This document shows positions 1 to 7,472 of a DNA stretch of 39,792 bases, in pieces. A program made the translations under genes and the position numbers. How positions within the stretch are numbered: position 1 is the stretch's first letter; each line of letters starts with the position of its first letter. The notes under the pieces were generated by a model, which worked only from the letters and a program-made list of their open reading frames with translations, had not been told where the DNA came from and searched no databases. This DNA is from Bordetella parapertussis (lineage in GTDB: Bacteria; Pseudomonadota; Gammaproteobacteria; Burkholderiales; Burkholderiaceae_C), in the NCBI GenBank assembly GCA_945890735.1, contig CAMDCZ010000017.1, positions 1 to 39,792 of the forward strand, given 5' to 3'.

Positions 1-275
1 CGTTGTTCGGTGGCATTGATCGCTTCGCCCTTGAACATGGCTTGCGCCTGCAACAGCACCTGGCTTTCATCGGCGAGTTGCAGCAGGGCTTGCATGACCT
101 CGGGCGTCACGCGCTGGCGCGATGCGTCGGCTTGGAGGCCGGCGGCCGAGCACTGCAAGCTGGCGTTGCGGGCGCTGTCTTGCAACAGCTCGCGCAAATG
201 CGGCATCGGCTGGCCAGCCAGGGTTTGCAGGCGTTGCCAAGCGGCGCGTTGTTCAGGGCGGGTGAAATGGGTCAT
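1..275 (-). CDS. pgi: Glucose-6-phosphate isomerase, N-terminal fragment (cut by window edge)
   Basis: Interconverts glucose-6-phosphate and fructose-6-phosphate in the cytoplasm. Only about 91 N-terminal residues are inside the window; the gene runs off the left edge. The ATG at 275 opens a frame beginning MTHFTRPEQRAAWQRLQ, and near residues 80-90 it carries AMFKGEAINATEQ, matching the family's N-terminal signature (MFxGEKINxTExR). Helical N-terminal spacing also fits Pgi. It is divergent from metH. No strong Shine-Dalgarno is visible before the ATG; a -10-like AACAAT lies 11 bases upstream. Identity rests on this one motif and the general N-terminal pattern, but the motif is distinctive. 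Confidence 0.85.
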   Translation of the reverse strand, partial: MTHFTRPEQRAAWQRLQTLAGQPMPHLRELLQDSARNASLQCSAAGLQADASRQRVTPEVMQALLQLADESQVLLQAQAMFKGEAINATEQ

Positions 276-370
276 GGTCACACCACATTGTTAACCGAGA
301 TCGGCCGGGGGGCGCCTAAGCACGCCAACCGCCCTGCGCCTGTGCCGACTCGCCGCCACAGGCTTGGCGC

Positions 371-376
371 TAAAAT
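371..376 (+). promoter_or_regulatory. Putative -10 element (TAAAAT) for the metH riboswitch leader
   Basis: TAAAAT sits about 8 bases before the first base of the riboswitch pseudoknot (384), so transcription starting near 382-384 would include the whole aptamer and little else. No convincing -35 hexamer is visible. Confidence 0.5.
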
Positions 377-381
377 GCCCC

Positions 382-472
382 AACCCAAGGAGCGTTGCAG
401 CTTCACACGAAGCCAGGCTTGGGTCAATGCTTGCAACGACGCTCACCTGTTTTGTTTTCCCCAGGTGAGTCC
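382..472 (+). ncRNA. S-adenosylhomocysteine (SAH) riboswitch with Shine-Dalgarno-masking expression platform
   Basis: The stretch has the SAH-aptamer layout. P1 pairs AGCG (391-394) with CGCT (440-443) and TTGCA (395-399) with TGCAA (432-436), leaving a three-base bulge at 437-439. P2 pairs GCTT (400-403) with AAGC (410-413). A pseudoknot pairs CCCAAG (384-389) with CTTGGG (418-423). The conserved GCTCACC follows at 441-447. The 3' part CTCACCTG (442-449) is perfectly complementary to CAGGTGAG (462-469), which is the only Shine-Dalgarno-like sequence before the metH ATG at 473. Known biology: this class turns on SAH-recycling genes such as ahcY and metH when SAH is high. Inference: ligand binding holds P1 and frees the ribosome binding site. 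Confidence 0.9.
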
Positions 473-3292
473 ATGCATACCCCATCACGTCCCGTCCCCC
501 CCATGAAGCTCTCTGGCTTGGAGCCTGTGTTGATTGGCTCGAGCCATGCCGTCGGCGAAGAAGACCTCACCCACGATGTCGGCGGTGTGCAAGTGCAAGC
601 CACCTTCGTCAACATCGGCGAGCGCACCAACGTCACCGGCTCCAAGGCCTTTGCCCGCATGGTCCTCAATGGCGAGTACGAGCAAGCCTTGGCGGTGGCG
701 CGTCAGCAGGTGGAAAACGGCGCGCAAATCATCGACATCAACATGGACGAGGCCATGCTCGACAGCCAGGCGGCCATGGTGCGTTTCTTGAACCTGATTG
801 CCTCCGAGCCCGACATCGCCCGAGTGCCGATCATGATCGACAGCTCCAAGTGGAGCGTGATCGAAGCGGGTCTGCGCTGCATCCAAGGCAAAGGCATCGT
901 GAATTCCATCAGCATGAAAGAGGGCTTGGACGAATTCAAGCGCCAGGCCAAGCTGATTCGCCGCTACGGCGCGGCAGCCGTGGTCATGGCCTTTGACGAA
1001 AAAGGCCAGGCCGACACCTGTCAACGCAAGATCGAGATTTGCGAGCGCGCTTACCGTGTGTTGGTCGACGAGGTGGGCTTTCCCGCTGAGGACATCATTT
1101 TTGACCCCAACATCTTTGCCATTGCCACCGGCATCGAAGAGCACGACAACTACGCGGTGGACTTCATCGAGGCCACGCGCTGGATCAAGCAGCACCTGCC
1201 TGGCGCGAAAGTCAGCGGCGGCGTGTCGAATGTGTCGTTCAGTTTTCGCGGCAATGACCCGGTGCGCGAAGCCATCCACACCGTGTTCCTGTACCACGCG
1301 ATCCAAGCGGGCATGGACATGGGCATCGTCAATGCGGGCATGGTCGGTGTGTACGACGACCTCGAGCCCACGCTGCGCGAACGGGTCGAAGATGTGGTGC
1401 TCAACCGAACGCCACACTACAAAGATGGCGAAGAACACCTCAGCGCTGGTGAGCGCTTGATCGAAGTGGCCGAAAGTGCCAAGGGCGCGGCCAAAGACGA
1501 CAGCCTCAAACTGGCTTGGCGCGGCACGCCGGAGGCGCCGGTGAGTGTGTCGCACAAACTCAGCCACGCACTGGTGCATGGCATCACCGAGTTCATCAAC
1601 GAAGACACCGAAGCCGCTTACCAAGAGGTGCTGGCCCGTGGCGGCCGCCCCTTGCACGTGATCGAAGGCCCTCTCATGGACGGCATGAACGTGGTGGGCG
1701 ATTTGTTCGGCCAAGGCAAGATGTTTTTGCCGCAGGTGGTCAAGTCGGCCCGCGTGATGAAGCAAGCCGTGGCGCACCTGATCCCCTACATTGAAGAAGA
1801 AAAGCGTTTGCAAGAAGCTGCGGGTGAGGACGTGAAGACCAAGGGCAAGATCGTGATCGCCACGGTCAAAGGCGATGTGCATGACATTGGCAAGAACATC
1901 GTCACCGTCGTCCTTCAGTGCAACAACTTTGACGTGGTGAACATGGGCGTGATGGTGCCCTGCCACGAAATCTTGGCGCGAGCCAAGGTCGAGGGCGCGG
2001 ACATCATCGGCCTGTCGGGGCTGATCACCCCCAGCCTGGAGGAGATGCAGTACGTCGCTGCCGAAATGCAAAAGGACGACCACTTCCGCTTGCGCAAAAT
2101 ACCGCTGCTGATTGGTGGCGCCACTTGCAGCCGTGTGCACACCGCCGTGAAAATCGCGCCGCATTACGACGGCCCGGTGGTGTATGTGCCCGACGCCTCT
2201 CGCAGCGTGGGCGTGGCCCAGGGCCTGTTGAGCGACCAAGCCGCGCAATACATCGAAGAGCTCAACGCCGACTACGCCCGTGTGCGCGAGCAACACGCCA
2301 ACAAAAAGCAAACGCCTTTGCTGCCGCTGGCCAAAGCGCGGGCCAATGCCACGCCGATCGACTGGTCGGCCTTCCAGCCCACCCACCCACGCTTCATTGG
2401 CAAGCGGGTCTTCAAAAACTTTGACTTAGGCGAGCTCGAGCCTTTCATCGACTGGGGGCCTTTCTTCCAAACCTGGGACTTGGCTGGCCCCTTCCCCGCG
2501 ATTTTGAAAGACGATGTGGTGGGTGCAGAAGCGCAGCGCGTGTTCAGCGATGGCAAGCGCATGTTGAAGCGATTGATCGAAGGCCGTTGGTTGCAAGCAC
2601 ATGCGGTGGTCGGTTTGTACCCCGCCAACAGCGTGGGCGACGACATCGTGCTCTGGACCGATGAGCGCCGCACCGACATTGCGCTCACCTGGCACGGCTT
2701 GCGCCAGCAAACCGAAAAACCCTTGCGTGAGGGCGCGCACAACCCCAACCGCTGTCTCTCAGACTTTGTCGCACCCGTCGGCCAAGGCGCTGACCATGTG
2801 GGTCTGTTCGCGGTGACCGCTGGTGTGGGGGTAGACGCGAAAGAGAAATACTTCCTGGACGACCATGACGACTACAGCGCCATCATGCTCAAAGCCTTGG
2901 CCGACCGCCTGGCCGAGGCCTTTGCCGAATGCATGCATGCGCGGGTGCGGCGGGACCTGTGGGGCTACGCTGCTGCAGAAAGCTTGAGCAACGAAGCACT
3001 GATCAAAGAGCAGTACCAAGGCATCCGCCCCGCGCCTGGCTACCCTGCATGCCCGGACCACAGCGTGAAAAAGCAGATGTTCGAGTTGCTGCAATGCCAA
3101 GACATTGGCATGACGCTCACCGAGAGCTTGGCCATGATGCCTGCGGCCAGCGTCAGTGGTTTTTACTTGGCGCATCCTGAGGCCACCTATTTCAATGTGG
3201 GCCGCATCGGCGACGATCAGGTGCACGACCTGGCCCATCGCCAAGGCGTGGCCGAAAAAGACTTGCAGCGTTTGCTCGCACCGAACTTGTGA
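473..3292 (+). CDS. metH: Cobalamin-dependent methionine synthase, lacking the homocysteine-binding domain
   Basis: Transfers a methyl group from methyl-tetrahydrofolate via cobalamin to homocysteine, regenerating methionine. The 939-residue protein has a pterin-binding domain (about residues 38-300, starting near FVNIGERTNVTGS), a four-helix cap (about 375-450), a B12 domain with DVHDIGKN whose cobalt-ligand His is near residue 470, and a reactivation domain ending with RPAPGYPACPDH near 852. The roughly 330-residue N-terminal homocysteine module of E. coli MetH is absent; in many betaproteobacteria that module is a separate gene, but it is not adjacent here. Start ATG 473 is chosen because AGGTGAG at 463-469 precedes it and because an upstream TTG would lie inside the riboswitch. 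An alternative ATG is at 503. Confidence 0.95.
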   Translation: MHTPSRPVPPMKLSGLEPVLIGSSHAVGEEDLTHDVGGVQVQATFVNIGERTNVTGSKAFARMVLNGEYEQALAVARQQVENGAQIIDINMDEAMLDSQAAMVRFLNLIASEPDIARVPIMIDSSKWSVIEAGLRCIQGKGIVNSISMKEGLDEFKRQAKLIRRYGAAAVVMAFDEKGQADTCQRKIEICERAYRVLVDEVGFPAEDIIFDPNIFAIATGIEEHDNYAVDFIEATRWIKQHLPGAKVSGGVSNVSFSFRGNDPVREAIHTVFLYHAIQAGMDMGIVNAGMVGVYDDLEPTLRERVEDVVLNRTPHYKDGEEHLSAGERLIEVAESAKGAAKDDSLKLAWRGTPEAPVSVSHKLSHALVHGITEFINEDTEAAYQEVLARGGRPLHVIEGPLMDGMNVVGDLFGQGKMFLPQVVKSARVMKQAVAHLIPYIEEEKRLQEAAGEDVKTKGKIVIATVKGDVHDIGKNIVTVVLQCNNFDVVNMGVMVPCHEILARAKVEGADIIGLSGLITPSLEEMQYVAAEMQKDDHFRLRKIPLLIGGATCSRVHTAVKIAPHYDGPVVYVPDASRSVGVAQGLLSDQAAQYIEELNADYARVREQHANKKQTPLLPLAKARANATPIDWSAFQPTHPRFIGKRVFKNFDLGELEPFIDWGPFFQTWDLAGPFPAILKDDVVGAEAQRVFSDGKRMLKRLIEGRWLQAHAVVGLYPANSVGDDIVLWTDERRTDIALTWHGLRQQTEKPLREGAHNPNRCLSDFVAPVGQGADHVGLFAVTAGVGVDAKEKYFLDDHDDYSAIMLKALADRLAEAFAECMHARVRRDLWGYAAAESLSNEALIKEQYQGIRPAPGYPACPDHSVKKQMFELLQCQDIGMTLTESLAMMPAASVSGFYLAHPEATYFNVGRIGDDQVHDLAHRQGVAEKDLQRLLAPNL

Positions 3293-3295
3293 CGC

Positions 3296-3327
3296 AAAAA
3301 AAACCACCTGGTTTGCACCAGGTGGTT
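3296..3327 (-). terminator. Rho-independent terminator of amtB
   Basis: A perfect 10-bp stem (3302-3311 with 3318-3327, six-base loop) is followed on the minus strand by a run of eight T (3303-3296). It lies 36 bases after the amtB stop. On the plus strand no T-run follows, so for metH it would be at best a weak terminator. Confidence 0.85.
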
Positions 3328-3363
3328 GAGCGTGTCGTCGCTTGTGATCTGGGTATTTGAAGA

Positions 3364-4845
3364 TCAGCGACCGTAGGCGGTCTCACCGTGTGAGCTGATG
3401 TCCAAGCCCTCGCGCTCTTCCTCTTCGGTCACGCGCAGACCCAGCACCATGTCCACCAGTTTGTAAGCGATGACCGAGACCACGCCTGACCAGACGATGG
3501 TGGTCAACACGGCTTGTGCTTGGATCCACACCTGACCAGCAATCGAGTAGTCAGGGTTCACAGCGTTGGCCACATAGTCATACACGCCTGTGCCGCCCAG
3601 GGAAGGGGCTGCGAACACGCCGGTCAACAAGGCGCCGACGATACCGCCGACACCGTGTACCCCGAAGACGTCCAAGCTGTCGTCTGCACCGAGCATGCGT
3701 TTGAGGCCGCTGACACCCCACAAGCACAGCAGGCCGGCCACCAAGCCGATGACGATCGCGCCGCCGGGACCCACGAAACCGCAGGCGGGGGTGATCGCCA
3801 CCAAACCAGCCACGGCACCCGAGGCCGCGCCCAACATCGATGCCTTGCCTTTGGCAAGCGCTTCACCCGCGATCCAAGACAAGGTGGCGGCAGCGGTGGC
3901 CACCAAGGTGTTGACGAAGGCCAGGGCGGTCAAACCGTTGGCTTCCAGGTTGGAGCCGGCGTTGAAACCAAACCAGCCCACCCACAACAGGGCTGCACCG
4001 ACCATGGTCAATGTCAGGCTGTGAGGTGCCATGGATTCTTTGCCGTAGCCGATGCGTTTGCCGACCATGTAGGCGCCGACCAAACCAGCGACAGCGGCGT
4101 TGATGTGCACCACGGTGCCGCCGGCAAAGTCGAGCGCGCCTTTGGCCCACAACCAGCCCGCAGCCGCGGTCACTTTTTCCAAGGAGGCCGCATCGGTGAT
4201 CGCGTCAGGGCCGTCCCAATACCAGACCATGTGGGCCACGGGCAGGTAGCTGAAGGTGAACCACAAGGCACAAAACACCAGCACGGCAGAGAACTTCATG
4301 CGCTCAGCAAACGCACCCACGATCAAGGCGCAGGTGATGGCTGCAAACGTTGCTTGGAAAGCCACGAACGACAGCTCGGGAATGTAGACCCCTTTGCTGA
4401 AGGTGGCACCCAAGGATTCCACGGTCACGCCTTTGAGCAACAGTTTGTCAAAGGTGCCAAAGAACGGGTTGCTGGCGGTGAAAGCCACACTGTAGCCATA
4501 CAGCACCCACAACACATAGATCAGCGAGGACACCACAAACACCTGCATCAAGACAGACAGCATGTTTTTCGAGCGAACCAAGCCGCCGTAGAACAAAGCC
4601 AGGCCGGGGATGGTCATGAGGATGACCAGCACGGTGGCCACCGTCATCCAAGCGGTGTCGCCTTTGTTGGGGACGGGTGCAGGCGCAGCGGCGGCCTCAG
4701 CGGGTGCGGCTGGCGCAGGCGCGGCCGCAGGAGTCACAGCCGTGGCTTCAGCTACCGGTTTGGCCGGTGCATCGTCGGCCAGGGCAACGCCGGAGGCGAA
4801 GACCAGGCCCAGGCCCAAGGCCAACGTGGCAAGTAGTTTTTTCAT
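3364..4845 (-). CDS. amtB: Ammonium transporter with signal peptide and Ala/Pro-rich linker
   Basis: Inner-membrane ammonium channel of the Amt/MEP/Rh family. The 493-residue product starts MKKLLATLALGLGLVFASG, a clear signal peptide, followed by an Ala/Pro-rich linker (about residues 25-60) and the channel domain, with family motifs such as FYGGLVRSKN and DVFGVHGVGGIVG. ATG 4845 has AAGGA about eight bases upstream; a further in-frame start at 4872 is less likely because it would overlap glnK. It follows glnK by 23 bases, so the two are cotranscribed, and GlnK is expected to dock on the channel to close it when nitrogen is sufficient. Confidence 0.95.
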   Translation of the reverse strand: MKKLLATLALGLGLVFASGVALADDAPAKPVAEATAVTPAAAPAPAAPAEAAAAPAPVPNKGDTAWMTVATVLVILMTIPGLALFYGGLVRSKNMLSVLMQVFVVSSLIYVLWVLYGYSVAFTASNPFFGTFDKLLLKGVTVESLGATFSKGVYIPELSFVAFQATFAAITCALIVGAFAERMKFSAVLVFCALWFTFSYLPVAHMVWYWDGPDAITDAASLEKVTAAAGWLWAKGALDFAGGTVVHINAAVAGLVGAYMVGKRIGYGKESMAPHSLTLTMVGAALLWVGWFGFNAGSNLEANGLTALAFVNTLVATAAATLSWIAGEALAKGKASMLGAASGAVAGLVAITPACGFVGPGGAIVIGLVAGLLCLWGVSGLKRMLGADDSLDVFGVHGVGGIVGALLTGVFAAPSLGGTGVYDYVANAVNPDYSIAGQVWIQAQAVLTTIVWSGVVSVIAYKLVDMVLGLRVTEEEEREGLDISSHGETAYGR

Positions 4846-4868
4846 GATGGATGTCCTTGTCAAATGAA

Positions 4869-5207
4869 TCAAATGGCCGCTGTGCCAGTCTCACCGGTGC
4901 GAATGCGCACCACTTGTTCCAGGCTGCTGACGAAAATCTTGCCGTCGCCGATCTTGCCGGTACGGGCCGCTTTTTCGATGGCTTCAATCGCTTGGTCGAG
5001 CAAACCCGCGGCAACCGCGGCTTCGATCTTCACTTTGGGCAGAAAGTCCACCACGTATTCCGCACCGCGGTAGAGCTCGGTGTGGCCTTTTTGTCGGCCA
5101 AAGCCTTTGACTTCGGTGACAGTGATGCCTTGTACCCCGATGGCTGACAAGGCTTCGCGCACCTCGTCGAGCTTGAAGGGTTTGATGATGGCCGTGATCA
5201 GTTTCAT
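4869..5207 (-). CDS. glnK: Nitrogen regulatory protein PII
   Basis: A 112-residue cytoplasmic signal protein that binds ATP/ADP and 2-oxoglutarate and reports nitrogen status. It starts MKLITAIIKPFKLDEVREAL, and the T-loop has YRGAEY with the uridylylation Tyr at residue 51. The C-terminus has KIFV and IRTGE, both PII signatures. ATG 5207 has AAGGAG at ideal distance; an upstream in-frame start at 5225 would overlap that site. Being first in an operon with amtB makes GlnK rather than GlnB the better name. The upstream sigma-54-type promoter supports NtrC control. Confidence 0.95.
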   Translation of the reverse strand: MKLITAIIKPFKLDEVREALSAIGVQGITVTEVKGFGRQKGHTELYRGAEYVVDFLPKVKIEAAVAAGLLDQAIEAIEKAARTGKIGDGKIFVSSLEQVVRIRTGETGTAAI

Positions 5208-5283
5208 GGGTTCTCCTTGGGTCATGGGTCTGCACGTGACATGAAAGCCAGGCGTTCAAAAACGCGCAGTGCAACTACCACCT

Positions 5284-5300
5284 AGCAGGCTCTGTGCCAA
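5284..5300 (-). promoter_or_regulatory. Sigma-54 (RpoN) type promoter for glnK-amtB
   Basis: On the minus strand the sequence is TTGGCACAGAGCCTGCT. It has GG (5298-5297) and GC (5286-5285) separated by exactly ten bases, with TGGCAC at the -24 box and TGC at -12. Transcription would start near 5273, about 65 bases before the glnK ATG. Known: glnK-amtB operons are classic RpoN/NtrC targets. Confidence 0.7.
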
Positions 5301-5338
5301 GCACACTCCCATGCAATGAACGCCGGCCGAGCCATAAA

Positions 5339-5355
5339 TGCACCCGATCAGTGCG
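5339..5355. promoter_or_regulatory. Possible NtrC binding site
   Basis: TGCACCCGATCAGTGCG contains GCAC and GTGC separated by seven bases, the core symmetry of NtrC sites (TGCACC-N5-GGTGCA). It lies about 40-55 bases upstream of the -24 box. The outer bases are imperfect, so this is tentative. Confidence 0.3.
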
Positions 5356-5411
5356 CACCAGGCGGCGCCAGTGCACACAAACAGGGCGCGCACCAACACG
5401 GGGAGGATGCC

Positions 5412-6926
5412 ATGGGCTTTGCGCAAGTGCACAGTTGTGCGGTGTTGGGGCTGCGCGCACCGCGGGTCACGGTCGAGGTGCACATGGCCAACGGCTTGCC
5501 CAGCTTCACCATGGTCGGCTTGGCCGATACCGAGGTTCGGGAAGCGCGCGAAAGGGTGCGCTCTGCCATCCAAAACAGTGGCTTGGACTTTCCCACCAAC
5601 CAGCGCATCACGGTCAACCTCGCGCCAGCCGATCTGCCCAAAGACTCCGGGCGGTTTGATTTGCCCATTGCCATGGGGATTTTGGCCGCCAGTGGCCAGG
5701 TCGATGCGCAGGCCCTGCAGCAACATGTCTTGGCCGGCGAGCTGTCCTTGTCAGGCGAGCTGCGGCCAGTGCGTGGCGCCTTGGCCATGGCGATCGCCCT
5801 GCAACAGCACCGGGCCGACTTGAAATGGGTGCTGCCACCCGACAGTGCCGAAGAGGCTGCTTGGCTGCCCAGTGCGCAGGTGTACCGAGCCCTGCATTTG
5901 CGTGATGTGGCGCAGGCCTTGGCGGTGTCGCCCGGCGACCAACCGCTGCCCGGGTGGACACGCCTGCACACGCCTGCCACCCAGGCAGATGAACCGACAG
6001 CGCCGGACATGCAAGACGTGCGCGGCCAAGCCAGTGCCAAGCGCGCCTTGGAGATCGCGGCGGCAGGCGGCCACAGCCTGTTGCTGGTGGGCCCGCCTGG
6101 TGCCGGCAAATCGATGCTGGCCCAGCGCTTGGTTGGCTTGCTGCCGCGGCTGGATCACGCGCAAGCACTGGAGTCAGCGGCCATCTTGAGTGTGGCCGGT
6201 TTGTTTCAACCCGATCGCTGGGGCCAGCGGGTGTTTCGCCAGCCGCACCACAGCGCCACCATGGCGGCCTTGGTGGGCGGGGGCGTGCCGCCGCGCCCGG
6301 GTGAAATCTCGTTGGCGCACCACGGCGTATTGTTTTTAGACGAGCTGCCCGAGTTTTCGCGCCACGCCTTGGAAGCCCTGCGCGAGCCCCTGGAAACCGC
6401 ACGCATCACCTTGGCGCGCGCCGGTCACCAAGTCGATTACCCCGCGCGATGCCAACTCATCGCGGCGATGAACCCATGCCCTTGCGGTTACCGTGGCGCG
6501 GTCAAACCCGTTTGCAAATGCACGCCCGAGCAGATCCACAAATATGCCGCACGCTTGAGCGGCCCTTTGCTCGACCGCATGGACATGCGCGTGGAGGTCC
6601 AGTCCTTGGCCCCTGAGTGGATGCTGCAGATGCCGGCGGCGCAAACCAGTGCCGAAGTCCGCGCGCGTTGTCAGGCCGCCCACCAGCGCGCACTGCAACG
6701 CCAAGGGGTGAGCAACCAAGCTTTGAGCGCCACGCAAGTGCAGGCCTTGGCCATCGCGCCTGGCGCGCGAGCCAGTGTGCTCAAGAGCGCCAGTGAGCAC
6801 GGCTGGTCAGCTCGCGCGGTGCACCGCAGTTTGCGCGTGGCGCAAACCATTGCCGATCTCGCCGAGTCGCCCCGCATTGAACACAGCCATGTGGCCCAGG
6901 CGCTGCATTACCGGCAGGTGTGTTGA
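5412..6926 (+). CDS. comM: ComM / YifB-type Mg-chelatase-like AAA+ ATPase
   Basis: A 504-residue cytoplasmic AAA+ protein. In naturally competent bacteria ComM is a branch-migration helicase that extends integration of incoming DNA. Visible features are the N-terminal Lon-like domain (FTMVGLADTEVREARERVRSA), Walker A GPPGAGKS with Lys233, a Walker B LFLDELPEF, and a C-terminal helical region. ATG 5412 is chosen because GGGGAGG (5400-5406) precedes it by five bases; an in-frame ATG at 5316 has no such site and would overlap the glnK control region. It is convergent with ssb, with a 17-base gap and no terminator. DprA and RadA elsewhere in the window fit a transformation role. Confidence 0.93.
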   Translation: MGFAQVHSCAVLGLRAPRVTVEVHMANGLPSFTMVGLADTEVREARERVRSAIQNSGLDFPTNQRITVNLAPADLPKDSGRFDLPIAMGILAASGQVDAQALQQHVLAGELSLSGELRPVRGALAMAIALQQHRADLKWVLPPDSAEEAAWLPSAQVYRALHLRDVAQALAVSPGDQPLPGWTRLHTPATQADEPTAPDMQDVRGQASAKRALEIAAAGGHSLLLVGPPGAGKSMLAQRLVGLLPRLDHAQALESAAILSVAGLFQPDRWGQRVFRQPHHSATMAALVGGGVPPRPGEISLAHHGVLFLDELPEFSRHALEALREPLETARITLARAGHQVDYPARCQLIAAMNPCPCGYRGAVKPVCKCTPEQIHKYAARLSGPLLDRMDMRVEVQSLAPEWMLQMPAAQTSAEVRARCQAAHQRALQRQGVSNQALSATQVQALAIAPGARASVLKSASEHGWSARAVHRSLRVAQTIADLAESPRIEHSHVAQALHYRQVC

Positions 6927-6943
6927 GCGAAGCTGGCGGGGGC

Positions 6944-7417
6944 TTAAAACGGAATGTCGTCGTCCATGTCGTCAAAGCCGGACTTGGCGGGTGCAGTCGC
7001 CGGTGCGCGAGGCGCGGCAGGTGCGGCACTGCGGGCAGGGGCGCGGCTGCCACCGTCTTCGCTGGGGCCACCCATGCCTTCGCGGCCACCCAAAAGCTGC
7101 AATTCGGTGGCGATGATGTCCACGGTTTGCTTTTCTTGGCCGGTGGTTTTGTCGGTGTAGGCGCCGTATTTCAAGCGTCCTTCCACATAAATGGGGCGGC
7201 CTTTTTTGACGTATTCACCAGCGATTTCAGCCAGGCGGTCATAAAAAGTGATGCGGTGCCATTGGGTTTCTTCGACCATTTCACCGCTGTTTTTGTCCTT
7301 GCGGCGGGTGCTGGTGGCGATGGACACATTGGCCACGGCTTGGCCGCTAGGCAGATAACGCACCTCGGGGTCGCGCCCGCAGTTGCCCAGCAAAATCACT
7401 TTGTTCACGGATGCCAT
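6944..7417 (-). CDS. ssb: Single-stranded DNA-binding protein
   Basis: A 157-residue SSB that coats single-stranded DNA during replication, repair and recombination. The OB-fold is MASVNKVILLGNCGRDPEVRY through about residue 110, followed by a Gly/Ala/Pro-rich linker and the partner-binding acidic tail ending DDDIPF. AGAGGA lies just before the ATG. It follows the MFS transporter gene on the same strand with a gap of about 55 bases holding a -10-like CATAAT (7461-7456), so it probably also has its own promoter. Confidence 0.97.
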   Translation of the reverse strand: MASVNKVILLGNCGRDPEVRYLPSGQAVANVSIATSTRRKDKNSGEMVEETQWHRITFYDRLAEIAGEYVKKGRPIYVEGRLKYGAYTDKTTGQEKQTVDIIATELQLLGGREGMGGPSEDGGSRAPARSAAPAAPRAPATAPAKSGFDDMDDDIPF

Positions 7418-7455
7418 GGGTGTTCCTCTTGAGTAGGGGGTAGGTATGAAAACAG

Positions 7456-7461
7456 ATTATG
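7456..7461 (-). promoter_or_regulatory. Putative -10 element (CATAAT) for ssb
   Basis: CATAAT on the minus strand would give a start near 7449 and a leader of about 32 bases containing the ssb ribosome binding site. No clear -35 is visible. Confidence 0.4.
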
Positions 7462-7472
7462 CGTCCAGCGCC

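Noticed and set aside
395..472. TTG start for metH at 395, adding 26 residues
   Set aside because: It lies inside the riboswitch P1 stem, has no ribosome binding site, and the added residues have no family match.
485..2386. A 633-codon open frame antisense to metH, and similar long antisense frames at 37261-39429, 8557-10152 and 7824-9479
   Set aside because: They mirror genes with clear family motifs, are rich in His/Gln/Arg/Gly as expected from the opposite strand of GC-rich codons, and show no recognisable domain.
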